In this document: one piece after another, positions 53,909 to 62,479 of the stretch
How the letters are laid out: each line of letters starts with the position of its first letter
Position numbering within the stretch: position 1 is the stretch's first letter
Source: Prauserella_A oleivorans
GTDB lineage: Bacteria > Actinomycetota > Actinomycetes > Mycobacteriales > Pseudonocardiaceae
NCBI RefSeq assembly: GCF_042685745.1
Contig: NZ_JBHUNT010000001.1
Span: forward strand, 5,675,915-5,739,914
DNA length: 64,000 nucleotides
Direction of reading: 5' to 3'
Position numbers and translations under genes: made by a program
The notes under the pieces: model-generated
Told to the model about the DNA's origin: nothing
The model's database searches: none
Seen by the model: only the letters and a program-made list of their open reading frames with translations

Positions 53909-55633
53909 GTGTCCGCGCCACCCGAACAGCCCCGAGTCGTCGCAGGCCGCTACCGGCTGCAGTCCGTGCTCGGCTCCGGCTCGATGGGCACGGTCTGGGC
54001 GGCCTACGACGAGTTCCTGCAGCGCCAGGTGGCCGTCAAGGAGGTCCGGATTCCGCCGGGCGTGCCCACCGAGCAGGTCGCCGAGCTGCGCGAACGGACC
54101 TTGCGCGAGGCGCGGGCCATCGCGGTGCTGTCGCACCCGAACGTGATCGTGCTGCACGACGTCGTGCGCGAGGGACACGACCCGTACGTCGTCATGGAGC
54201 TGCTGCCCTCCCGCAGCCTGGCCGGGCTGCTGCACGGCGGCAGGCGGCTGACGGTCGTGCAGGCCGCGGTGGTGGCCGACGCGGTGGCGGCGGCGCTGGC
54301 GGCCGCCCACGCCGAGGGCATCACGCACCGCGACGTCAAACCCGGGAACGTGCTGGTGGCCCGCGACGGGCGCATCAAGCTCACCGATTTCGGCATCGCC
54401 CGCAACATCTCCGAGGTCACCATGACCCACACGGGGATGATGCTCGGCTCGCCCGCGTTCATCGCGCCCGAGGTGGCCTCCGGCGGGGCCGTCACCTACG
54501 CCGCCGACCTGTGGGGACTCGGCGCGACCCTGTTCGCCGCCACGGAGGGCAGGCCGCCGTACGACGTCGACGGCGATCCACTGGAGACGGTCAGCAGGGT
54601 GGTGCACGGCGAGGTCCCCGCGCCGTCACCAGGACCGCTCGCACCGCTGATCCGCGGGCTGATGGCGAAGGACCCGCCCGCGCGGATGGCGTTGCCGGAG
54701 GTGCGCCGCAGGCTGTACCCGCTGCTGCCGCAGCCGGCCAGGCGCGTGTTCGGCCCGGAGCTGTTCACCCGTGCCGACGGCAGGCCGGCGGGCCCCGAGG
54801 CCGACGTGACCCAGGTGATCCCCCGGCTGCCGCCGACTCCGCCGCCTGCCTCCGCTGATCCGCAGCGGGACGAGCTCGCCGACGGCGGTGGTGCGCTTGC
54901 CGCCGACCCCGGCCCGTTGCCGTTCGACATCTCCGAACCCGCTGCCGAGCCCACCGCCGAACCCGCCGCGCCGGCACGCCGCACGACCGCGCGGACCGTC
55001 GCGATCGTCGTCGCCGTGATCCTGCTGTTCCTGCTCGCCGCGGCGGGCGGGTTCCTGCTCACCCGGGTGCTCGCGGGACAGGAGGTGGGGCCGCCCGGCG
55101 ACACCGGCAACACCCACGCCGCCGCCGCGCCGCCGACTCGGCAGGCGCTCGTGACCCGGGAGGGCGACGCCACGAACCTGCGGGGCGCCAAGGGCGGGCT
55201 GTTCGCCGTCGACGTCCCCGCCGACTGGACGCGGTTCGTCACCCAGCGGCCCGCGGACGAGTTGCCGACCAGCACCCGGGTGCAGTTCGTCTCCGCCGAC
55301 GGGGCACGGGTGCTCGGGGTCGAACGGTTCGCGCACTATGCGTCCACCGTGGACGCCTATGTCCAGGCACTGCACACCTACTGGGCGCCCGGCGACTTCA
55401 CGCTGGTGCGGTCCGAGCCGTTGCCCGGGCGCGACGGCAGGCTCGTGATCTACCGGACGGCCGAACGCGGCGCCGACGGCGAACGGGCCATCAACCGCAG
55501 CACCATCGCGGAGGTGTTCCCCAGCGGCACGAGCCTGTGGGTGGTGAGCGTGACGGTGCCGGTGGAGCAGGAGCGGCTCGGGCGCAGCGAGCTGTTCGAC
55601 CGCATCGTGCCGACGTTCCGCAAGACCGACTGA
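53909..55633 (+). CDS. Receptor-type serine/threonine protein kinase
   Basis: This 574-residue protein has an N-terminal Hanks-type kinase domain (residues about 14-275): GSGSMGTVW, VAVKEV lysine, catalytic HRDVKPGNVLV, DFGIARN, GSPAFIAPE. A Pro/Asp/Ala-rich juxtamembrane linker follows, then one transmembrane helix (TVAIVVAVILLFLLAAAGGFLL, about residues 368-389) and an extracellular domain of about 185 residues without PASTA repeats (FAVDVPADWTRFVTQRP, then LWVVSVTVPVEQERLG). The outer domain resembles the PsbP/Mog1-like C-terminal domains of some actinobacterial kinases; its ligand is unknown. GTG at 53906 or 53909 may start it. It is divergent from mutA. Confidence 0.93.
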   Translation: MSAPPEQPRVVAGRYRLQSVLGSGSMGTVWAAYDEFLQRQVAVKEVRIPPGVPTEQVAELRERTLREARAIAVLSHPNVIVLHDVVREGHDPYVVMELLPSRSLAGLLHGGRRLTVVQAAVVADAVAAALAAAHAEGITHRDVKPGNVLVARDGRIKLTDFGIARNISEVTMTHTGMMLGSPAFIAPEVASGGAVTYAADLWGLGATLFAATEGRPPYDVDGDPLETVSRVVHGEVPAPSPGPLAPLIRGLMAKDPPARMALPEVRRRLYPLLPQPARRVFGPELFTRADGRPAGPEADVTQVIPRLPPTPPPASADPQRDELADGGGALAADPGPLPFDISEPAAEPTAEPAAPARRTTARTVAIVVAVILLFLLAAAGGFLLTRVLAGQEVGPPGDTGNTHAAAAPPTRQALVTREGDATNLRGAKGGLFAVDVPADWTRFVTQRPADELPTSTRVQFVSADGARVLGVERFAHYASTVDAYVQALHTYWAPGDFTLVRSEPLPGRDGRLVIYRTAERGADGERAINRSTIAEVFPSGTSLWVVSVTVPVEQERLGRSELFDRIVPTFRKTD

Positions 55634-55659
55634 CGGCCGGGCCGCCCGCGGCCGCAGGC

Positions 55660-55665
55660 TAGGCT
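55660..55665 (+). promoter_or_regulatory. -10 box of deoD
   Basis: TAGGCT ends eight bases before the GTG at 55674. Confidence 0.45.
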
Positions 55666-55673
55666 CCCACGTC

Positions 55674-56483
55674 GTGAGCAACACCAACGACACCCAGCCC
55701 AGCGAACTCGCCGCCACCGCGGCCTCGGTGCTCGCCGAGCGCACGGGGGCCGAGCGGCACGACATCGCGATCGTGCTCGGCTCGGGCTGGCGGCCTGCGG
55801 CCGATGTCATCGGCGACCCCGAGGCGGAGGTCCAGCTCGGCGAGCTGCCAGGATTCGAGACCCCGAGCGCCGTCGGCCACGGCAGCACGGCCCGGTCGGT
55901 GCTCGTCGGCGGCAAGCGTGCGCTGGTGCTGCTCGGCCGGACGCACCTGTACGAGGGCCGCGGTGTCGCACGCGTGGTGCACGGGGTGCGGACCGCCGCC
56001 GCGGCCGGGGTCAAGACGGTGCTGCTCACCAACGCCGCGGGCGGGCTGCGGGAGGGCTACCGGGTCGGCCAGCCGGTGATCATCTCCGACCACCTCAACA
56101 TGACGGCCACCTCGCCCATCACGGGCGCGAACTTCGTGGACCTCGTCGACCTCTACTCGCATCGCCTGCGTGCGGTCGCCAAGGAGGTCGACCCGTCGCT
56201 GGACGAGGGCGTCTACGCGGGACTGCCCGGTCCGCACTTCGAGACCCCGGCCGAGATCCGGATGCTGCGCACGCTCGGCGCGGACCTCGTGGGCATGTCG
56301 ACCGTGCTGGAGGCCATCGCGGCGCGGGCCGCGGGTGTCGAGGTGTTCGGCCTGTCGCTGGTGACGAACCTGGCGGCGGGGATGACGGGCGAGCCGCTCA
56401 GCCACGAGGAGGTCATCGAGGCCGGGCGCGCCGCGGCGGAACGGATGGGTGGCCTGCTGCGCGAGCTCGTCGTCCGCGCCTGA
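55674..56483 (+). CDS. deoD: Purine nucleoside phosphorylase
   Basis: This 269-residue trimeric-type (PNP/MTAP family) phosphorylase splits purine nucleosides with phosphate. It has the phosphate/substrate loops IVLGSGWRPAADVIGD, GRTHLYEGRGVARVVHG and LTNAAGGLREGYRVGQPVIISDHLN (quoted as landmarks), and the C-terminal GMSTVLEAIAARAAGVEVFGLSLVTNLAAG with the conserved Asn. The length and motifs match mycobacterial DeoD (Rv3307), which is also followed by pmmB. It starts with GTG at 55674. Confidence 0.95.
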   Translation: MSNTNDTQPSELAATAASVLAERTGAERHDIAIVLGSGWRPAADVIGDPEAEVQLGELPGFETPSAVGHGSTARSVLVGGKRALVLLGRTHLYEGRGVARVVHGVRTAAAAGVKTVLLTNAAGGLREGYRVGQPVIISDHLNMTATSPITGANFVDLVDLYSHRLRAVAKEVDPSLDEGVYAGLPGPHFETPAEIRMLRTLGADLVGMSTVLEAIAARAAGVEVFGLSLVTNLAAGMTGEPLSHEEVIEAGRAAAERMGGLLRELVVRA

Positions 56484-56765
56484 TCACTTCGAGGTGGTGA
56501 CCGGTGTGGTCGTGATGGGCACGTCGGCGATCTCTCTGCGCGGCATGAAGGCTCCCTTCCGGCTGCCGGACGATGTCGGTGAACGCGATTCCCGCGACGC
56601 GGACAGCGCACGCCCGAGGCGCTCAATCCGTTGCGGTAGAGCCAATTTGACCGATGACCGACAGGGCGACAATAACCCGATCGAGTACACCGGATCCGTG
56701 TTCACAGGAGCTGTCACACTCCTGACAGAACTGCACGTTGCGACACTCACGCGGGTGCGGGATCG
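56484..56765. other. Intergenic region between deoD and PucR gene
   Basis: This is a 282-bp convergent spacer, with noticeably lower GC around 56630-56760. It contains two overlapping inverted repeats: CAGGAG-N8-CTCCTG (56705-56724) and CTGTCA-N6-TGACAG (56711-56728). They could be a weak terminator or a protein-binding site. An 88-codon open frame on the minus strand shows no gene-like features. Confidence 0.45.
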
Positions 56766-57989
56766 CTAACCCGGCCGGGTCCGCAGCAGTGCCCGGGCCC
56801 GCAGCGCGACAGCCAGCGCGAGCCGCTCGTCCGCGTCCCGGAGCCGGTCGCCGTAGTGCTGGTCGAGCTGATGCAGGCGGTGGCGCACGGTCTGCGGGTG
56901 GACGTCCAGCCGAGCGGCGACGTCGGGTGCGCTGCCCGTGCTCTCCAGCCACGCCGAGAGCGTCTCGGCGAGGAGGTCCCGCCGGCGTCTCGTGAGCCCG
57001 GCGAGCGGGTCCAGCGCCCACGCGACGAGGCGGCGGGCCAGCGGCGGCTCGGCCAGCAACCAGAGCGTGAGCAGGTGATCCTCGCCCCGCAGCACCGGCC
57101 GGTCGGCGACCACGCCGTCGTCCCGCAACGCGGCGAGCTGCCGCGCCCAGCGCAGGGAGTGCCGCGCCTCGCCGAGTGGGACGGCCGGGCCGACCACCAG
57201 TCGCGTGCCGGGCAGCGCGGAACCGACCTCGGCGACCTCGGCGACCTGGGCGGCCTCGGGGACCTCGCCGGCACGCACCGGTAGCACCAGGCACGGGGTG
57301 TCGCTCTCGAGGTCCACCAGGATGTCGTCGGTCAGCTCCGGATCGTCGAGGACACCGTCGGGGGCGTCGACCACGGCGACGGCGACCTCCTCGGGCAGCG
57401 GCCAGCCCGCGGCGAGCGACTGGTCCAGTAGCACCTCCAGCGGCGCGGGCACCTCGGCCAGCAGCAGTTCGAGCAAGCGCTTGCGGCGGCGTTCAAGAGC
57501 ACCGGCGGCGCGGGCCTGCGCGGCGGCGTAGCCCTCGTGAGAGAGCTCGGAGAGCTCATCCATGTAGGCGAAGAGCGCGGCGGCCAGCTCGCACATGGTG
57601 GCCACCGGCAGTCCCGCCCGCAGGCCGATCTCGCTGAGCCCCTGCCAGCCGATCCGCGCGCCGATCCGGAACGCCGAGTGCAGCACCTCGATCCCGCGGC
57701 CCTCGGCGACCTCGTACTTGCCGAGCTGCCGGAACAGCTGGCCGGTGCCCTCGGGCGGCGCGGGGTCGCCGAGCAACCGGTCGAGGAACTCCAGCACGCC
57801 CTGCTCCACGCCGTCGCGGATGGCCTTGCCGAACGTGCCCTCGAGCGGCCTGGCGTACTCCGGGATGGTCCGTTGGATCTGCTGCAGAATGCGTTGCGCA
57901 ACGTGCCCCGCGCTCTGCCGGAACACCGGAGCCAGCCTGGCCAGTTCCTCGCGAGCGGACGGCCCGATCAGCGCGGCTCTCCGCGTCAC
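56766..57989 (-). CDS. PucR/CdaR-type transcriptional regulator
   Basis: This 407-residue regulator has a helical N-terminal sensor region (RRAALIGPSAREELARLAPVF through ELAAALFAYMDELSELSHEGYAAAQ), a central GGDEF-like segment, and a C-terminal PucR helix-turn-helix (LAETLSAWLESTGSAPDVAARLDVHPQTVRHRLHQLDQHYGD quoted in part). Such proteins control catabolic and secondary metabolism genes; the signal is unknown. The start at GTG 57989 (VTRRAALIG) follows AGGGGG. It is divergent from the phosphohexomutase gene with a 67-bp gap. Confidence 0.9.
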   Translation of the reverse strand: MTRRAALIGPSAREELARLAPVFRQSAGHVAQRILQQIQRTIPEYARPLEGTFGKAIRDGVEQGVLEFLDRLLGDPAPPEGTGQLFRQLGKYEVAEGRGIEVLHSAFRIGARIGWQGLSEIGLRAGLPVATMCELAAALFAYMDELSELSHEGYAAAQARAAGALERRRKRLLELLLAEVPAPLEVLLDQSLAAGWPLPEEVAVAVVDAPDGVLDDPELTDDILVDLESDTPCLVLPVRAGEVPEAAQVAEVAEVGSALPGTRLVVGPAVPLGEARHSLRWARQLAALRDDGVVADRPVLRGEDHLLTLWLLAEPPLARRLVAWALDPLAGLTRRRRDLLAETLSAWLESTGSAPDVAARLDVHPQTVRHRLHQLDQHYGDRLRDADERLALAVALRARALLRTRPG

Positions 57990-58044
57990 GTCGCTACCCC
58001 CTTGGACAAGCGGGGGCGACGGTAGCGGGGCGTCGTCACGTTGA

Positions 58045-58050
58045 CAACAT
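58045..58050 (+). promoter_or_regulatory. -10 box of the phosphohexomutase gene
   Basis: CAACAT ends six bases before the GTG at 58057. Confidence 0.35.
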
Positions 58051-58056
58051 GGAGCG

Positions 58057-59703
58057 GTGCCCGAGCAGACCACACGGCTCACGCCCGACCTGCGTGACGC
58101 GGCGTTCCGCTGGATCGCCGACGACCCGGATCCGGTGACGCGCGACGAGCTCCAGGCGGTGCTGGCGCGGGCACTGGGCGGCGACCCGGAGGCTGTCGCC
58201 GAGCTGGCCGACCGGATGGCGGGCCCGCTGACGTTCGGTACCGCGGGATTGCGCGGCCCCGTGCGTGCGGGACCGAACGGCATGAACACGGCCGTGGTGG
58301 TCCGGACGACGGCCGGCGTGGCGCAGTGGCTGACCGAGTCGGGCCACGCGGGCGGCACGGTGGTGGTCGGCCACGACGCGCGGCACGGATCGGACCGGTT
58401 CGCGGCGGCCGCCGCGGAGGTGCTCACGGCGGCCGGGTTCGCCGTGTCGGCACTGCCGGGACCGTTGCCGACGCCGGTACTGGCGTTCGCGACCCGGCAC
58501 CTCGGCGCGGTCGCGGGCATCCAGATCACGGCGTCGCACAACCCGCCCGCGGACAACGGCTACAAGCTCTACGACGACACCGGCACGCAGATCGTGCCGC
58601 CCGCCGACCGCCGGATCGAGGCGGCGATCGCGGCCTCGCCCGCCGCCGTCTCGGTGCCGCGGGGAGGCGGCGCCACCGTGCTCGGTGCCGACATCGTCGA
58701 GGCGTACCTGGCGAAGGTCCACGCCCTGCCGCGGGGCCGGGCACGCGACGTGCGGGTGGCCGCGACGGCCCTGCACGGGGTGGGCGCCGACGTGCTCGAA
58801 CGCGCGTTGCGCGGCGCCGGGTTCACCGACGTGCATCTGGTGGCCGAGCAGCGGGAACCGGACCCGGACTTTCCGACCGTCGCGTTCCCGAATCCCGAGG
58901 AGCCCGGCGCCACCGACCGGCTGCTGCAGCTTGCCGCCGACGTCGGCGCCGATCTGGCGATCGCGCTCGATCCCGACGCCGACCGGTGCGCACTCGGCGT
59001 CCGCGACGGCGACTGGCGCATGCTGCGTGGTGACGACACCGGGGTGCTGCTCGGCGAGTACATCCTGTCCGGTGTGGACTCGGCGGACCCGCTCGTGGCC
59101 ACCACGATCGTGTCGTCGTCGATGCTGGCGAGCATCGCGCGGTCGCACGGCGCGCGCTACGCCGAGACGCTCACCGGCTTCAAGTGGCTGGCCCGCGCGG
59201 GCGAGGGCCTGGTCTACGCCTACGAGGAAGCGCTCGGCGTGTGCGTCAACCCCGGTTTCGTCCGGGACAAGGACGGCATCGCGGCGGCGGTGCTGGCGTG
59301 CGACCTCGCCGCGTCGCTGAAGGCCGGCGGCCGCACCCTGCTCGACGTGCTCGACGACCTCGCCGTCCGGCACGGCGTCCACCTCACCGACCAGGTGTCC
59401 CTGCGGATCCCGGACCTGCGCGCGCGGGCCGAGCTCATGGACCGGCTACGCGCGCACCCGCCCGCCACGCTCGCCGGCACGGACATCACCGCCGAGGACC
59501 TCCTGCCCGACGCCGACGTGCTGCGCCTGCGTGGCGAGGGGCTGCGGGTCGTGATCCGCCCGTCGGGGACGGAGCCGAAGCTGAAGGTGTACCTGGAGGC
59601 GACCGCTGCCGTGCCCGGTCCCACGGAGTTGCCGGACGCGCGCCGCCGGGCCGCGGACCTCCTAGCCGCCGTCCGCACCGATCTCGACCGGCTGCTGGCC
59701 TAG
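58057..59703 (+). CDS. pmmB: Phosphohexomutase (phosphoglucomutase/phosphomannomutase)
   Basis: This 548-residue alpha-D-phosphohexomutase moves phosphate between C1 and C6 of hexose phosphates. It has four domains: the LTFGTAGLRGPVRAGPNGMN sugar-phosphate loop, the phosphoserine active site in GIQITASHNPPADNGYKLY, the metal loop ALDPDADRCALGV, the sugar-specificity loop YAYEEALGVCVNP, and the C-terminal phosphate-binding RPSGTEPKLKVYLE. Position after deoD matches mycobacterial pmmB (Rv3308). The preferred sugar cannot be told from sequence. It starts with GTG at 58057. Confidence 0.94.
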   Translation: MPEQTTRLTPDLRDAAFRWIADDPDPVTRDELQAVLARALGGDPEAVAELADRMAGPLTFGTAGLRGPVRAGPNGMNTAVVVRTTAGVAQWLTESGHAGGTVVVGHDARHGSDRFAAAAAEVLTAAGFAVSALPGPLPTPVLAFATRHLGAVAGIQITASHNPPADNGYKLYDDTGTQIVPPADRRIEAAIAASPAAVSVPRGGGATVLGADIVEAYLAKVHALPRGRARDVRVAATALHGVGADVLERALRGAGFTDVHLVAEQREPDPDFPTVAFPNPEEPGATDRLLQLAADVGADLAIALDPDADRCALGVRDGDWRMLRGDDTGVLLGEYILSGVDSADPLVATTIVSSSMLASIARSHGARYAETLTGFKWLARAGEGLVYAYEEALGVCVNPGFVRDKDGIAAAVLACDLAASLKAGGRTLLDVLDDLAVRHGVHLTDQVSLRIPDLRARAELMDRLRAHPPATLAGTDITAEDLLPDADVLRLRGEGLRVVIRPSGTEPKLKVYLEATAAVPGPTELPDARRRAADLLAAVRTDLDRLLA

Positions 59704-59745
59704 CGTGGTTGCGGCTCGCCGTGGCGGCGGGCACGCTGGGCCACT

Positions 59746-60198
59746 GTGGCCACCCTGCTGATCGTCCACCACACACCCTCACCGCACCTGCAGACCATGT
59801 TCGAGGCGGTGGTGTCCGGCGCGACCGATCCGGAGATCACCGGCGTCGACGTCGTGCGCAGGCCCGCGCTGTCGGCCACGGCGGCCGACGTGCTCGCCGC
59901 CGACGCGTTCCTGCTCGGCACCCCGGCCAACCTCGGGTACATGTCGGGCGCGCTCAAGCACTTCTTCGACACCGTCTACTACCCCTGCCTGGACGCGACC
60001 CGCGGCCGCCCCTTCGCCTACTACCTGCACGGCAACCAGGGCATCGAGGGCGCGGAGAAGGCGATCGCGACGGTGACGACCGGCCTCGGCTGGGAGCAGT
60101 CGGCGCAACCCGTGGTGGTACTGGGCGAGCCGGGCAAGGACGACCTGGCGGCCTGCTGGGAGCTCGGCGCGACGATGGCCGCACACCTCATGCCGTGA
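59746..60198 (+). CDS. Flavodoxin-like NAD(P)H-dependent oxidoreductase
   Basis: This 150-residue flavodoxin-fold protein has an FMN phosphate loop ATLLIVHHTPSPHLQTMFEAV and FMN-binding segments LLGTPANLGYMSGALKHFFDTVYYPC and YYLHGNQGIEGAEKAI. It is likely to be an FMN-dependent NAD(P)H reductase; electron acceptor unknown. It starts with GTG at 59746. It lies between pmmB and lprG on the same strand, 42 bases after pmmB, and may be co-transcribed with it. Confidence 0.88.
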   Translation: MATLLIVHHTPSPHLQTMFEAVVSGATDPEITGVDVVRRPALSATAADVLAADAFLLGTPANLGYMSGALKHFFDTVYYPCLDATRGRPFAYYLHGNQGIEGAEKAIATVTTGLGWEQSAQPVVVLGEPGKDDLAACWELGATMAAHLMP

Positions 60199-60235
60199 TC
60201 CGCGACGCGGCCACGGGCACGAGCGCGGTGGGCCA

Positions 60236-60241
60236 TACGAT
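60236..60241 (+). promoter_or_regulatory. -10 box of lprG
   Basis: TACGAT ends six bases before the ATG at 60248. Confidence 0.5.
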
Positions 60242-60247
60242 TCCGAC

Positions 60248-60928
60248 ATGGTCATCCGCCGAATCCTCGCGGGTCTGCTCGCGCTCACCGCGGTGGTCGC
60301 AGCGGGCTGCACCTCGGGCGAGGCTCCCAGTGAGCCGCTTCCCGACGGCCGCACGCTCATCGCCGACGCGGCAGCCGCGGCCGCCGACCTCCGGAGCACG
60401 CACTTCTCGATCCAGGTGGACGGGAGCATCCCCGGCCTGATGGTGCAGAGCCTCGAGGGCGACCTCGACAGGTCCGGCCAGGCCAAGGGCAACGGCACGC
60501 TGAACCAGCTGGGCCAGCTCGTCGAGGTCGAGTTCGTGCTGGCGGACGACACGCTCTACCTCAAGGGCCCCACGGGCGGGTTCCAGAAGATCCCCGCGGC
60601 GCTGAGCTCCACTGTGTACGACCCGTCCGCGGTGCTCGACCCCGAGCGCGGCATCGCGAAGCTCGTGTCGAGCCTTCAGGACCCGGCCACCGAGGCCAGG
60701 GAGGAGGTCGACGGCACGCCGGCGTACAAGGTCACCGGCAAGCTCGACCGGAACGTGCTCTCCGGCCTGCTGCCCGGAATCCCGTCCGCGGCCGACGTGA
60801 CGTTCTGGCTGCGCGCCGACGGCAAGCCCCTGCCGGTGAAGGCGACCGCCGCGTTCCCCGACAACGCCACCGTGGACGTCCGGCTGTCCGATGTGGACAA
60901 GCCGGTCACGGTCACCCCGCCCGCGTGA
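60248..60928 (+). CDS. lprG: LppX/LprAFG-family lipoprotein (LprG-like)
   Basis: This 226-residue lipoprotein has signal peptide MVIRRILAGLLALTAVVA and lipobox AAGC (Cys about 21). The mature part has the LolA-like half-barrel of LprG (TLIADAAAAAADLRSTHFSIQVDG, LYLKGPTGGFQKIPAAL, VDGTPAYKVTGKLDRNVLSGLLPG), which binds triacylated glycolipids in mycobacteria. The stop overlaps the start of the MFS gene (GTGA). That is the lprG-P55 arrangement (Rv1411c-Rv1410c), a pair needed for lipid and drug efflux across the envelope. It starts with ATG at 60248 with a leaderless -10. Confidence 0.92.
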   Translation: MVIRRILAGLLALTAVVAAGCTSGEAPSEPLPDGRTLIADAAAAAADLRSTHFSIQVDGSIPGLMVQSLEGDLDRSGQAKGNGTLNQLGQLVEVEFVLADDTLYLKGPTGGFQKIPAALSSTVYDPSAVLDPERGIAKLVSSLQDPATEAREEVDGTPAYKVTGKLDRNVLSGLLPGIPSAADVTFWLRADGKPLPVKATAAFPDNATVDVRLSDVDKPVTVTPPA

Positions 60929-62445
60929 CCGCGCTCGGCACGTCCCGGCGCGGCCGGTCCATCGCGATCGGCGCCGGCGGGCTCGCCGTCCTGCTGGGCG
61001 CGCTCGACACGTACGTGGTGATCGGTCTGCTCCGGCAGATCATCGAGGACCTGCAGATCCCGGTGAACCGGCTGGAACAGGTCACGCCGATCGTCACCGG
61101 CTACCTGCTCGGCTATGTCGCCGCGATGCCGCTGCTGGGTCAGGCCTCCGACCGGTTCGGCCGCAAGGCGCTGCTGCAGGCATGCCTGGCGGCATTCATC
61201 GCCGGCTCGGTGCTCACCGCCCTCGCGGGGACCCTGGCGCTGCTGGTGGCAGGCCGGGTGCTGCTGGGGGTGGCCGGTGGGGCGCTGCTGCCCGTGACAC
61301 TGGCACTGGCCGCGGACCTGTGGTCCGAGCAGAAGCGAGCCTCGGTCCTCGGCGCGGTCGGCGGCGCCCAGGAGCTCGGCAGCGTGCTCGGCCCGGTGTA
61401 CGGGATCGCGCTGGCCGCCCTCGCGGGCTGGCGCAGCGTGTTCTGGGTGAATGTCCCACTGGCGCTGCTTGCCATGGTGGCCGTCCACGTCTCCGTCCCC
61501 GGCGGCCGGGTGACGGGACCGCGCGCCAAGGTGGACGTCGTCGGCGCGAGCCTGCTCGCGGTGTCGCTCGCCCTGCTGGTCGTGGGCCTGTACAACCCGA
61601 ACCCGCGGGAGGACGTACTGCCCGGCTGGGGCCTGCCGTTCCTCGGCGCTGCCGCGGTCGCGCTGGTGGCGTTCATCGTCTGGGAGTCTCGCGCCCGGAC
61701 GCGTCTCCTCGACCCCACCCGGGTACGGTTGCGCCCGTTCTTCGCGGCGCTCGGCGCGAGCCTGGCGGCCGGGGCGGCCCTCATGGTGACGCTCGTAGAC
61801 GTCGACCTGTTCGCTCAGACCCTCCTCGGCCGCGACGACCAGGGCAGTGTCGTCCTCCTGCTCCGGTTCCTGATCGCCCTGCCGATCGGCGCCGTCGCCG
61901 GTGGTCTGCTCGCGAGCCGGCTCGGTGAACGCGGGGTCGCCTGCGCCGGCCTGCTCATCGCCGCGGGCGGGTTTCTGCTCATGTCGTTCTGGCCCGCCGA
62001 CGTCCTGGCCAGCCCCCACCACATCGGGCCGCTGACGCTCCCCCGCCTGGACACCGACCTCGCGCTCGTCGGCCTCGGGCTCGGCCTCGTCATCGCGCCG
62101 CTGTCGGCGGTGGTGCTGCGGGTGGTGCCCGCGGAACAACACGGTGTCGCCTCCGCGGGCGTGGTCGTGGCGCGGATGACGGGCATGCTCGTCGGCATCG
62201 CGGCCCTGTCGGCGTGGGGCCTGCACCGCTTCCACAGCATGACGGCGTCGCTGAACGTGCCGATCCCGGTGCTGTACCCGTCACAGGAGGCGTTCGATCG
62301 TGCGCTCGACGACTACGTGGGCGCGCTGCGTGACGCCCTGCTGACGCAGTACACCGAGATCTTCGCGATCACCGCCGTCGTGTGCGTCGTGGGTGCGGGC
62401 CTCGCCCTGCTCAGCGGTTCGCGCCGGGTCGTTAGACTCGATTGA
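60925..62445 (+). CDS. P55-like MFS efflux transporter
   Basis: This 506-residue DHA-type MFS has 12-14 helices, VLLGALDTYVVIGLLRQI in helix 1, GQASDRFGRKALLQACLAAF after helix 2 and GPVYGIALAALAGWRSVFWVNVPLAL in helix 5. A long periplasmic loop between the last helices (SWPADVLASPHHIGPLTL region and FHSMTASLNVPIPVLYPSQEAFDRALDDYV) is characteristic of the mycobacterial P55 transporter (Rv1410c), its best match. It is translated together with LprG and probably exports lipids delivered to that lipoprotein. The stop lies 35 bases before hisS. Confidence 0.9.
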   Translation: MTALGTSRRGRSIAIGAGGLAVLLGALDTYVVIGLLRQIIEDLQIPVNRLEQVTPIVTGYLLGYVAAMPLLGQASDRFGRKALLQACLAAFIAGSVLTALAGTLALLVAGRVLLGVAGGALLPVTLALAADLWSEQKRASVLGAVGGAQELGSVLGPVYGIALAALAGWRSVFWVNVPLALLAMVAVHVSVPGGRVTGPRAKVDVVGASLLAVSLALLVVGLYNPNPREDVLPGWGLPFLGAAAVALVAFIVWESRARTRLLDPTRVRLRPFFAALGASLAAGAALMVTLVDVDLFAQTLLGRDDQGSVVLLLRFLIALPIGAVAGGLLASRLGERGVACAGLLIAAGGFLLMSFWPADVLASPHHIGPLTLPRLDTDLALVGLGLGLVIAPLSAVVLRVVPAEQHGVASAGVVVARMTGMLVGIAALSAWGLHRFHSMTASLNVPIPVLYPSQEAFDRALDDYVGALRDALLTQYTEIFAITAVVCVVGAGLALLSGSRRVVRLD

Positions 62446-62479
62446 GCAGCCGAATCAAATCAGTGAGGACCATTCGACC

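Noticed and set aside
56484..56750. 88-codon frame on the minus strand between deoD and the PucR gene
   Set aside because: No ribosome site, no family resemblance, and average composition unlike neighbouring genes.
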